Origin: Phoronis australis
Lineage: Eukaryota; Phoronida; Phoronidae
Direction of reading: 5' to 3'
Assembly: GCA_002633005.1 (NCBI GenBank)
Contig: NMRA01000016.1
Location: 590,443-654,442 of the forward strand
DNA length: 64,000 nt
Position numbers and translations under genes: made by a program. Of this stretch, positions 22,650 through 34,200 are shown piece by piece (position 1 is the stretch's first letter; each line of letters begins with the position of its first letter). The notes beneath the pieces were generated by a model. That model was not told the DNA's origin, did no database searches, and saw only the letters and a list, made by a program, of their open reading frames with translations.

Positions 22650-24565
22650 ATCTCATATTTGCCAAATTTCATAAAAATCTGTCAAGGAACTAGGAAGGCA
22701 CAGAGAAAAGGGTAGGGATTCGTGAGATGTATTTGTGGTAGCAAAAACATCAATAAGAGGTGCCGCGGTACGTGGAGCCGGACGAAAACAATCTTCATCC
22801 GTCCTCTTCGCACTGGGAAACCATTTACGAAGTTTCACAATGCTCCTCAGAACGTTTGGCAAATACAGAGGCGGACGCAACAAACAAACTAGAGAATAGT
22901 AAGAACGGCCACTACGAGGCGCAAAATATGTAGAATCCATCCAAAAACGAGAAGCTGGCACAGTTCGTTATTTGCCAAATTGAAAATAGGCTACGGACCT
23001 CCCAAGATACAGAGGAAAACATTAAATGATAACGTTTTTACAGTACAAGGGTGCACAGCGGCAATCGGGTCCTTCCCACTTTCATAGATATACACTTGCC
23101 AAATTTAATAATGTTCCTGCGAGGGTTTCTTGAGACACAGCTGCGGATATACAACAGGAAAGCGCTCTGAGGTAAGACAATGGAACGAAATCAAATAAAA
23201 ATGTAAAGGTCAGGTTGATGGCGAAACCAAGAACATCAGCAATCACGGACCCGTCGCCTATTACATCAACGTCAGTTTGTAAAAAAAACATTAAACGTGC
23301 ATTTAAGAATAAGTCAATAAAAGACCGTCATTAGATCAGAAAACCTCGAATAACTCAAAGAACGGTAAGTCGTAGCGAGAAACCAATCAAATATTGCAGA
23401 TAACCCGTGAAAAGATCTATTTACATACCGAATTTTAAAAGGCTTGGTCAAAGGATCGAGCAGCGAGCATAATTCGAAAAATGCCCGTTACAACTACATC
23501 TTGCCTCCAACTTCGTTCAAAAGCAAAAGACCTCGTGGTATTGTCTAGATGAATACTGAATGTAAATTGTACGTCGTTCAGACGAAACATGTGATCTCTA
23601 GCACGAATGTGATAGGTCAACAAAGTGCAGCTAGAAATAAGGCACTAAAAGAACAGTTATCTAAGGAGTAAATCTCGAATATCTCGAGAACGGAAAGTCG
23701 AAACGAAAAGCGGGAATGCTGATAGCGCGTGAAACAATCTATTCGCTTATCAAATTTCAGACAAATCCTTCAAGGGAAGCCGAAGATACGGCACAAAAAA
23801 TCAATTAATTGAAGAGCAGTCACCTGAAAATCCCGAAGAACTCGGGAACACTAAGTTCCGTATCGAAAAAACGGCACGTTTCTTATAGCTTGTGAAGTAT
23901 CAACAACGGAGCTGTGGCTCCGCAAACCGAAATATTAAAAAATGGCCGCTTCATCGCCATCTTGTTTACAATTATAACTAGAAACAATAGAGTTTGAGCC
24001 ATTCACCAGACACTTGTTGTGTGCAAATTCCATGTTGATCGTATACAAAATGCAACATGTAGCGTGCGAACAAAGAAACAAACAAAGCAAGAGACTTGGA
24101 GAAATTTCACCAAGTAACAAAACTGCCACTAGGAAATGCCACAGTAGTCAGAGTCGTCTGAAAATTATCGGTCCTCTTCCCAGTAGAAACACATTTATCC
24201 TTAGTGCGGTTTGGCATATAAAAAGCGGACTCGAAAAAATGGCTACATGTGGCACAGAAAACGTCGAATCCATCTTAAAACGTCGTCTCCTCAATAGACA
24301 TTTACTTATAAAATTTCATGAAAATCCGTCAAAAAACTACGAAGATACCAACTGCAAAGAAAAAATACTGAAATTGCCAATTGGGGCACACCAACACTCA
24401 GATCCGTCTGAAAATTAGTCCAAGCCGACCCATCCATTGAACACATCTTCAAAATTTCACTATTTTCACCCAGGGTTTTGGAGATACAGTATAACAGCGG
24501 GCGCCCGGCGCCGGACGCTGGATGGACAGACGTATGGACAGACGGGGATGACGGCATAATGTATA
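22650..24565. repeat. Array of degenerate tandem repeats, period roughly 330 bp
   Basis: The motif AAATTTCATNAAAATCNGTC, followed by a CAAG..CTACGAAGATAC-like block, recurs near 22665, 23097, 23426, 23748, 24307 and 24448. Each is followed by CGAGAACGG/AAAGTCG-like text and variable spacers. The array closes with GC-rich GGCGCCCGGCGCCGGACGCT and a GACAGAC duplicated stretch. Copies are strongly diverged; small open frames within it look accidental. Confidence 0.6.
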
Positions 24566-24599
24566 AACATACACAACAGTCATGTCTATGATGCAACAA

Positions 24600-26225
24600 T
24601 TGACTCTCTGTAACTACGGTTGCGCGGTTTACATACAGAAGGGAACATATTTAAATGAAAGCATCTACTTTTGATACTAAAGTTATCTCAATCTTGAGAC
24701 ACGTCGTGGTGGCATTCTTACGGAACAATACATCACGTGTATTGAATAACTTAACTTTAACTAGCTGCTATGACTATAACGCTATTGAAATAATTGACGT
24801 GAGTTTTTTCAACCCATTGTTTGCATTTGCTTGCTTCAGCCTGAGGGACTTCTTTAGGCTTCAAGACCCTTTTTACTTTTCCGTAGTACATGTTTACAGT
24901 AACCACAACAAAGCCCTGTGCTTATTTGTATTATTTCCTCCGGAACTAATCTATACACAATGCTCTGTTGCCGTTGCCACAACACATGCGCATTGTACAG
25001 GAAAAACGAGAGGCGCTTGAATTCAGGCTTTGTTGTCAGCAGCGTTCGAAATAGACGCTGGCCCGGTGTCATAGGGCCAGTGGATATGCGGCCGGGCTAG
25101 TAACTTTAAAAGTTAACTTGACACCAGTAAATTTTCAGACCAACAGTCCCGGCGGGCAAGCACATTTATTTGCTGAATTTAAAACACTGGTTATCAGCCC
25201 CATTCGTTTGAAATGAATGACTCTCACTTTTACGTATTTGAAGGTTTACATTATCGTGTTCATCAGAACAAAAATAAAAACAATTGATTCTGTTTTATTT
25301 CGGAAATTGATGTGATAATGCAGTATTTTTAGTTGTCCTTGTTTTAAAAGTCACCCAATGCCGACTGAAAAGGCCGTTGAGATATTTTTTGCCGACCGAA
25401 TGCCAGATTTGATTCGCTGGTTTCAAGATGAGTCGGATGCGGGCCAGAACCACGAATGCTCATTTGTCCAAATGTAGAAACAAAATTAATTTTAAAGTTA
25501 ACGAATTTTCATCTTGAAAGATATTTCGCAGATAACCAATAACATGGACCTTGATTGATTCCTCAGTGGATTTCAACACACCTACGTATTACACTTCAAT
25601 TCCATTTCCCATGCAGGTTTCGTAAAGGAACATCACTCCTCTTGAGCAAAAATAAAGCAGGGTCACGTGTGAGTATCAAAAACCGAAAACCTTCAAAATA
25701 CCCACCTTCCAGTGCCACATTGATTGCAAAACCCAAGTTTTCAAAAAAAAAAACAACTGTAAATATTAGGCTCATTAAAAAGATAATTATTGTGATTTAC
25801 AGAGCATCGAATGACATCATTCGCTGGTTTGACTTCAGTCACGCTGTAAATGTACAAATATCACTGATGCTTGTGTCACACTGTTTCGTTTTAATAACAA
25901 TTTTTACATATATATGCAAATATATATTTATATGTATATGTATATATATTTGCTACCTATATGCATGTATAATATCAAATCGATTTCTAGACAAGAATAT
26001 CCTTTCTTGTTTATGCTCATATTGACGAAATAAAATATTTAAGTCGTTAGAATGAGTAACATTTGAGTCTTTCGTAGCACAACAAAACAGTGGTTTGAGG
26101 TCAATCTGTCTAATGTCAACGTTAAAGTTCATGATTTAAGCCCAGCCCACGTTTTTAAATCTGCACAGGAAATTTTCATTGAAACTGAACTTTTACACAT
26201 GATAAACATGCGCGCACCCAGCCTA
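24600..26225. other. Intergenic sequence without recognisable gene
   Basis: Contains a 156-codon open frame at 25555-26025 of low complexity (Lys/Ile-rich, then a TATATG-rich repeat at about 25905-25975 giving Ile/Tyr/Cys runs) and other short frames. None has a family signature or splice context. I see no host gene here. Confidence 0.5.
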
Positions 26226-26229
26226 AAAT

Positions 26230-26455
26230 ATAGGGGGCCCAAATTTTTCAGAGCGTGGATCTTTTACTGAAAAAAAGTGGTGCTACCTTCAGACCTATGA
26301 ATTGTGCATTCGCGCCGAATTCCTATGGACTTTTGTATCGTTTTCTGGGACTTTTTGTTTCCCTGAGGCGGACCTTTCTGCCCACTTCGCCAAATAGTGG
26401 GGGGAGGAGATGTTTCATTCGAGCCCACCGAGCCCCTCCTAGGTGCACACATGAT
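26230..26455. repeat. Dispersed repeat, copy c
   Basis: Third copy of the repeat at 1-232 and 775-970, with ATGAATTGTGCATTCGCGCC, TTGTATCGTTTTCTGGGACT, TTTTTGTTTCCCTGAGGC and CTGCCCACTTCGCCAAATAG in the same order, ending in GAGCCCACCGAGCCCCTCCT like copy a. Confidence 0.75.
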
Positions 26456-26459
26456 AAAC

Positions 26460-27013
26460 AGCTTAAATGATTCGTATTTATTGAAGTGGCCGTAAACCCA
26501 TGTCGTTAAAAACGTTTTGATTTAAACCACCTAAGCAGTAAAATTGGTTTCTTAGTCAGATGGTTATGTGATTGCTGGGTTTGCAAAGAAATGGGAATTC
26601 CTTACTTTTTGAGACAATCGACCTTGAGCCTAGTCAAACACAATAACGAACTAGCAATTGTTTCGAAGACTTGAAATTCTTTTTTCCGTAACGATTTTGC
26701 TGTTCTTGTGACGGTAGGCAGATATAACGCCGCTTTTACTTTCAGATTAATCCGGGATTAAAAACGAACGCTTTTCTCTCAATATCAAATGCACGGTAGC
26801 TTGGTGCATGATCATGACACACATTTTTGATATTTATAGACGACGTTAGTGAATAGTTCGTGAACTGAGTACAAATTGAATACGCACAAAAGAGCATTGT
26901 CGCATTTTAGCGCTGACGCACCAATCAATAAAATAGCACTGCTATTCAACAAAAAAGTTAACAGAAGTCGCTTACTCGCGAGTAAGTAGCCGAGGTGAAC
27001 GGCCGCGACGACA
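26460..27013 (+). promoter_or_regulatory. Presumed promoter and 5' UTR of the modular gene
   Basis: About 550 bases upstream of the ATG at 27014 without coding potential. AATAAAATAG at about 26927 is a weak TATA-like candidate. A perfect 16-bp palindrome CTTACTCGCGAGTAAG (26971-26986) lies 28 bp before the ATG. Core promoter position is inference only; no transcript evidence is visible. Confidence 0.35.
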
Positions 27014-28296
27014 ATGCCGGAACGTACCGGGATTTTGATATTGATTTTACTTTTTTGCTGTGTGGCAGCATCTAAGGTGAACGCAACATCTCAACACTGT
27101 GACTTAACCTTAGACAGTGGCCCGGGGAGTGATTTCCTACAATGCGTTAATGGAAAATGGAACGTAAACGTTACGAACGCAACTTTGAAATACAACCACG
27201 GAGCACTGCAAATTGGACACCACCACTGGATGCAAGACTGGGGCAGATTGTTTAGAAAAAACAACACGTGGCACGTGCGCGTAGGCTGCGAGGAGCACAC
27301 GTGGAATGAGTTCTTCAGGCGTCACAAATTTAACGCCACTACTGAACGGTTCGAGAAGGGAAACTACTCCATCGAAGAAACTTGGTTGCCATGCGTGAAC
27401 AACTCGCTGGAGAGAATAAAACCGGATGGCTGCATTGACGATCGCGAGCTTGACAAGATGAAGAATGCAAGTCACTTTAAGTTGAATTGTGATGCCAATA
27501 GTACACGGTGGACGCTGATGGGCCAACGACTGTCTGACATTGTGGAAAAGTGGAGACGACTTGACCGTGACGTGGACGTGTTTGAGAAAATACGGACAAC
27601 ACCCGAATATCACGGCAGATGCAACGCGTCATCTTTTGCGGGGAGAGAAGCAGCGAATGCCTTGGAAAAAGTGAAAGATTTCATGATGTCTTTGGAGAGT
27701 AAGAGACGCGATTTAACATGCCGGGACTGGGGAAATAATGACAACAATAATGAAGACAACTGTCTTGACTTCGACAAATTGGCACGAGAAGTTAATAGAA
27801 GCAGAGCTTCTGGTGTACCCTTAAGTCTTTGTTATTGTAAAACATTTTCTAAAATCCTTCGCAAAAGGAACATGATTAACCATACACGCGGAGCAAACGA
27901 AAGTTGTGAGGCTTACACAAATCGAACGGCTCAAATAGTCTTGAAATTCGATACAGAGATGAGACAGAAATTCTCCTGTTCCGGACCGCAGTGTGTCGAC
28001 TTACGTAACTTACGTAGACGCATTGATGAAGGAATGCAAGTTAACGACAGNTAGTTGCCAGATGTGCCATGCGGCGATAAATGTCGCTAAAAAGATGATA
28101 CAAGGAATCGAGAGAAACATTTCCAGAACAGGCAACTCGAATTGTTCTTCAATCGACATAAACGAATTAAAGTGGTCCCCAAACGAAACATGTTCAGTTT
28201 TCACTAACAGAACGCTGAGAGCGCTTCGATCACTGGAAAGATGTCAACCATGCGACAGACCATTTGCCTGTTGGGAGTATAACGAAAACAAAACCG
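27014..28296 (+). CDS. Modular protein exon 1: signal peptide and unrecognised N-glycosylated region
   Basis: Starts [20 protein letters not shown], a clear signal peptide, so the ATG at 27014 is well supported. What follows is unrecognised: a W- and H-rich stretch, then Cys-rich text with many N-x-S/T sequons (about 18 in the exon). NCLDFDKL near 27760 echoes the SCLDFDVL opening of the downstream modules, and [15 protein letters not shown] near 27510 echoes [15 protein letters not shown] in exon 2. A single n at 28051 breaks the frame: the two sides are open in different frames, so the n stands for missing bases (a multiple of 3 if the model is right). Ends phase 1. Confidence 0.75.
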
Positions 28297-31200
28297 GTAA
28301 GTTGATGACACGATGTCCTTACTAAATAAGTCACATTTTACAAATAACATTATGCTGTTTGGAAAATATGCACTGTTGTTATTATAAGGCAAACGACATT
28401 TTCAATGGTACACACTGTGCAGCCTTTTAAAAGACAGTTTTCACTTGCAATATTACTTAACTTACATGTTTTGTTAAGCGCGCTTCACCTATCACTTAAT
28501 TGTGACCTCATGCTGGTTTATTTTTACATCGAATGAACAGACGCAGTCTGCGAAGTCTTTCGACACAAGAGCCCCGTTTTGAAATGCGACAACGGCTCTT
28601 GGACCGCCAACGGCGAACGTTTGGGCAGTGCCGTCGATAAAATGGTGGATGTGGTTCAGTGTCAAGGGGATGTGAGGGACGCCGTTCAGGAATTACGTAA
28701 CATGACGTCATGCGGAGGGAACGGAAGCGTAGATGGAGCGCGCCGGATCCAGGAGAACATGGGGCGTCTCAGTGATGTCGTTCGCTCTCGTATTTCCGAT
28801 AAGTTGTGTTCTGAAGAAGGTAAATACATAAAGAACTGATGCTTGCTTATCTGTGCCTAGAGAAAGCTATGTTCCCGAAGCCAAAGCCCTCGGGCTAGAT
28901 TGTTCTTCCTCGGCCCTTAACATCAGCTGATAATGCTTTCTAGAACTAACCGCACAAAGTATAATTCAAGAGTTACATGGTTACTTGTTTTGCGGTCGAA
29001 TTCTAAGTGTATTAGAAGCACAATGTGATTTAAAACTATTCACTTTGTGCAACTTTCCCAATATCAATACCCAAGTCAAAAATCTTTCTCCCGACGGAGT
29101 GCGCGGGCATTCTCATTAATAGTTTTCTCTTGAATACATTTTTAAAAAATCTATTCTATTTTCATCTTCCGTAATTCTATTATCGCAAGCTATTTTATTT
29201 CTCAAAAACCGCATAATGTTCTTAGTTGTGGTAGATACCTATTGGCGAAGGAGTTTGCGTAGCTTTTCGTTGCCAAACTGGTTTGAAGTGCGTATTTTTA
29301 GCACCTAATTTTTTAAAAAACAATTGTGGATCATTGAAATTATGTAGGACCCTAGAAAAATGTCCAAATTTGGCAAAATTTGAAACATCATTTTTGATTG
29401 GATTCAAATGGATCATTTAGACAAAGTGCGTAATAATACACTATTGTCCAAAGAGAGCTAAAAATTTTCCTTTTCGCATGAGGTGCTATCAAAAATACTT
29501 CTTTTTTGATTTTTATAAAAATATTATTAAGTTGCGCGAAACGGAAACGAAGTGATATTTTAAGAAGCTACAACAGCGTTGTTGAGATCTCACCTCGGGC
29601 ATTTACATCAATAAAATTTGACATGCTTGTTTTGCTATAAATGCGCCATTCTTTCCCTAAATTTTACTAAAACGACATGGTCTAGTGACCCAATTGTTAA
29701 CAAAGGGTAAAAATCCAAAGAAAAATTTTAGGCGTTGTTTTTCAGAAAAGGTGTACCTTTACTGAGTAAAAATGTATAGTTTTACAAATTTCGGGCTCAA
29801 TACACAGACACGTAAGCTTAAGGAGACAATCTCAAATGTCTGCCCTGTGCTCATCCTAAAACTATCTTCGCTGGTTTCGAGAGTCTGCGCACACTTAAAG
29901 TCCGCCATGACCAACTAAGTTGTTTATCAGTCGCACGATTTTAACTCGAGTCATCTCCACATGCTTTTCATTTTGTCTTTCGTCCATTTTATTTGTAGCT
30001 TGGAAAATTTGCTGTGCTTCTGTCATCTTGCCCAGCTCTTAAAGACACACAATAAAATGCACCAACACGCATCATCTTCGCAAACTCACTCTTTATTGCT
30101 ACAGGGTATTGACATAAAACCTTGACATTGAAACGATTGCCTCGTGGATGCACTTCGCAAGAGGCTGATTAAACGTGGTTGTATATTTTTAGAATGCACT
30201 TTCTATGGAAAATGTGTCGAAAAAAATTCAGACGACGAAGTGTGCAGCTCGTGACGAACTAGTATTCGAGAATATAGCATGTAAACGTAATTCATAAAGC
30301 CACAACTGGTAGAGTTCAATGGCTATTTCCTTTTCTCGCAAATAACATTCAGAGTCAAGAAGCACGTTAACGATGGATTAACTCATGCCTAGTCGGATAC
30401 TGTTAGAGCTGAAAATTAGGTGTTTACACTCGATCGATTTTATATTTTACCGTAACGATATCTAAAGGGCAATTCTGATAGGAAAACACAGCTCGTTATG
30501 CATTGTGCAAATATGAATGCTCAGCGGCCCAAAAAGATGTATGTACGGAAGCGATGCTTATTTGCAGACTTTCCAACAACGGAAATATGACGACATTCAT
30601 CGAGATTTTTAACAGCACTTCCTTAGACATCGGCCAGTAGTACCCCTTCGTTTACGACCATCGTGTAGACCAGTTGGAGAGGGTAGTGTTCCGACACGAT
30701 TTTTCGAACTCAAAAAGTGAACACAAATTAGATTCCGCTATTCGTTTGACTCCGGAAGTTATTTTTGGCACGAGACCTACTAAAATGGATCGAACGGATC
30801 ACGAGGCTTATCAACAATAAACAATACGTAGGCAGGCAAACCGGAATGCCCTCGTTCACCAACGGCCACAACACCACGAAATAGCGCCCCAATCGCACAA
30901 ACAAAATGACACGAAACATCCGGAGTGTGCAGTGGTCTGATTGCAGTGTATGCTACAGTCACATGCACGTACGACATGCGCAGATCATAGACAGGAGTGA
31001 ATCGGGCGAGTTCGCACGACTTTTAACTAGCACATTCATATCAACGCAATGAATTAAATTTATTCGCAGTCCGTAGTCACGGTAAATGGTCAGTGAACCT
31101 AAGCAAATGTCATACTGGGTTACACAGACATCAAAATTATCCGCTGGGTAAGTTTGATTGTTGCATGACGTCAAGTGCATTATTCAACAGTAACAGCGTG

Positions 31201-34200
31201 GCGCGTGATAATGCGACGTCATTGTTGTCACCCAGAGTAAATTTTATGCATTCGGGCCCACACCGAGACTTCACACGTTGAATAAATAAAGAGGTCTGCC
31301 CGCCAGACCTAAAAATCTTTAGCTACATACCCTTTCAATATTTACATATTTATATTATGAAAACAAGGACCTTGAACTATACTGAGGTCCACATGTACAT
31401 GTATGTAAATACTGCTCACCGAGATTTCCACGCCTACGTTTCTTGACAGGTCGGTTAGTTAGTCCGTTTTCGTACATTTTCAACGGTGATTCGAGGTGAA
31501 GTTGGCACCATAAAATGCGACTGCGATAACAGAAACATATTCTACAAACGATTCTCACTGGCAATGCAGAGATATTTCAACAAATGGTAAAATGTTCAAA
31601 TAACATGCTCCAACAACAAAAGAACTAAGAAACTGCCCGTTGCCTCGAAGCGCAGAAATCCCGCTAACTTTATTTAACGAATTAATCGAGAGCGACGGTT
31701 TTTGTGATGGCAGGTAGGTTTCTACTATCGCTTTAATCAAATAATTAAATACACTATGTCGAAGTAATTACTGTAAGAGACGAATTTTTTCCAACATGAC
31801 AAAAGTCTAACTAGAAAAGTCCACTAAATTACAAAACACATGGGCCACCACTATCGTTGTTTCGTGATCATGCAATCACGGCAGGACAGGATCTCAAAAT
31901 TTTAATGAATTAAATGATATAATGACCATGCAAAGACAAACTGTTCATCAGCCAAACTGAAATGTAAATGAACAGCTGCACTATATATGTCTAGTCATAC
32001 AAGTCCTACATTGTGTAAAGGATGGCATTATGACCAGCTTTTATCGTCTCAAAAGAGATCTTCATTACGGCTTCAGATTCTTTTCCATTTAAGGTCACGG
32101 CCTGGAATATCCAATAGAGTCATGCCTTGACTTCGATGTGCTAACACAGGACGATAAGTTTAAACCAGAACATGTCAACGCGTCCTGTGACCTGTTACGA
32201 CAACAATTCAAACAAATGCACGAGAAAATACGCAAAGAAGATCTGCTAAACAACTCCAGGCTAGGTGACATCGGGCGTCAACTGAACTCCTCATGCGACC
32301 TCCGTATGGTAAACGAAACTCGTCACAAACTCTTGCAACTTCGAGGCGCTTTACTGGGTAGAGTCAAGATCGTGCAATGTGAAAAACGTCCACAATTTTG
32401 CGTTGGTAAAGAATTCTTTGGTAATTTGACAAATTCCATGGAAGTGAGGAACATGACAATGATGGTCCGAAAAACGTGCGAAGAAAAAGTAAAATCAGGA
32501 TTAAACTTTACATGTGGGCACGGCAATACTACACGAGAGATGCAGGACTGGGTAAAGAAGTTTGTAGACAGGGTTAAAATGGAAGGACATAATCTTTACT
32601 GCGATGAAAATGGTAAGTATGTGTTTTGAATTTATTTTCCGGTTTGTCGAGATCAAAATTGTTGGAGAAAAGTTCATTTCATTATGGCAAATCGTAACTA
32701 AAGAGCACCATAAATGTACAATGCATTCAAGCAAGGACAATCGTTGACTGGTGACGTTCAGTACACTGAAGCTGAACAACCGGGTCCTAATTTATCTAAT
32801 ATCACGAAACGCGTGTTCCAAGTTACATCGGAAACGTAAGTGTACAACAACATTTACGCTACATGCTTTACTTTGCGTAACAGGGAAATACTTGCTAAGC
32901 TTTTGTTGCCCAAAATGTTTTACATTATGATATAATATCATTTTTTCATTGGTTCAGAACATTCAACAGAATCCTGCCTCGACTTCGATGTGCTAACACA
33001 GGACGATAAGTTTAAACCAGAACATGTCAACGCGTCCTGTGACCTGTTACGACAACAATTCAAACAAATGCACGAGAAAATACGAAAAGAAGATCTGCTA
33101 AACAACTCCAGGCTAGGTGACATCGGGCGTCAACTGAACTCCTCATGCGATCTCCGTATGGTGAATGAAACCCGTCACAAACTCTTGCAACTTCGAGGCG
33201 CTTTACTGGGAAGAGTCAAGATCACGCAATGTGAAAAACGTCCACAATTTTGCGTTGGTAAAGAATTCTTTGGTAATTTGACAAATTCCATGGAAGTGAG
33301 GAACATGACAATGCTGGTCCTAAAAACGNAATGGAAGGACATAATCTTTACTGCCATGAAAGTGGTAAGTACATGTATGAGTTTTGAATATATTGTCCGA
33401 TGTGTCAAGATCAAATTTGTTGGAGAAAATTTCCTTTCATATTGACAAATTTTAACTAAAAAGCACAATACATGTACAATGCATTCAAACAAGAACAATC
33501 GTTTATTGGCGACGTTCGATACAACTGAAACGTAATCCAGGTCCTAATTTATCTAATATCATGAAACGATTGTTTCAAGTTACATCGAAACGTAAATGAA
33601 CGATAACTTTTACGTTACACGATTTACTTTACGTAACAGGGAAATAATTGATCAGCTTTTAGTGCCCAAAACGTTCTACATTATGATATAATATCATTTT
33701 TTTCATTGGTTCAGAACATTCAACAGAATCCTGCCTCGACTTCGATGTGCTAACACAGGACGATAAGTTTAAACCAGAACATGTCAACGCGTCTTGTGGT
33801 CTGTTACGACAACAATTCAAACAAATGCACGAGAAAATACGCAGAGAAGATCTGCTAAACAACTCCAAACTGGCTGACATTGGACGTCAACTGAACTCCT
33901 CATGCGACCTCCGTATGGTGAATGAAACCCGTCACAAACTCTTGCAACTTCGAGGCGCTTTACTGGGCAGAGTCAAGATCATGCAATGTGAAAAACGTCC
34001 ACAATTTTGCGTGGATAAAGAATTCTTTGGGAATATGACAAATTTCATGGAAGTGAGAAACATGACAATGGTGGTCCAAAAAACGTGCGAAGAAAAAGTT
34101 AAATTAGGATTGAACTTCACATGTAGGCATGGCAACAGTACACGAGAGATGCAGGACTGGGTAAAGAAGTTTGTAGACAAAGTCAAAATGCAAGGACATG

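Noticed and set aside
24014-24418. 134-codon open frame
   Set aside because: Lies within the degenerate repeat array and follows its repeat motif.
25555-26025. 156-codon hypothetical protein
   Set aside because: Low complexity, ends in a TATATG repeat, no family signature or splice context.
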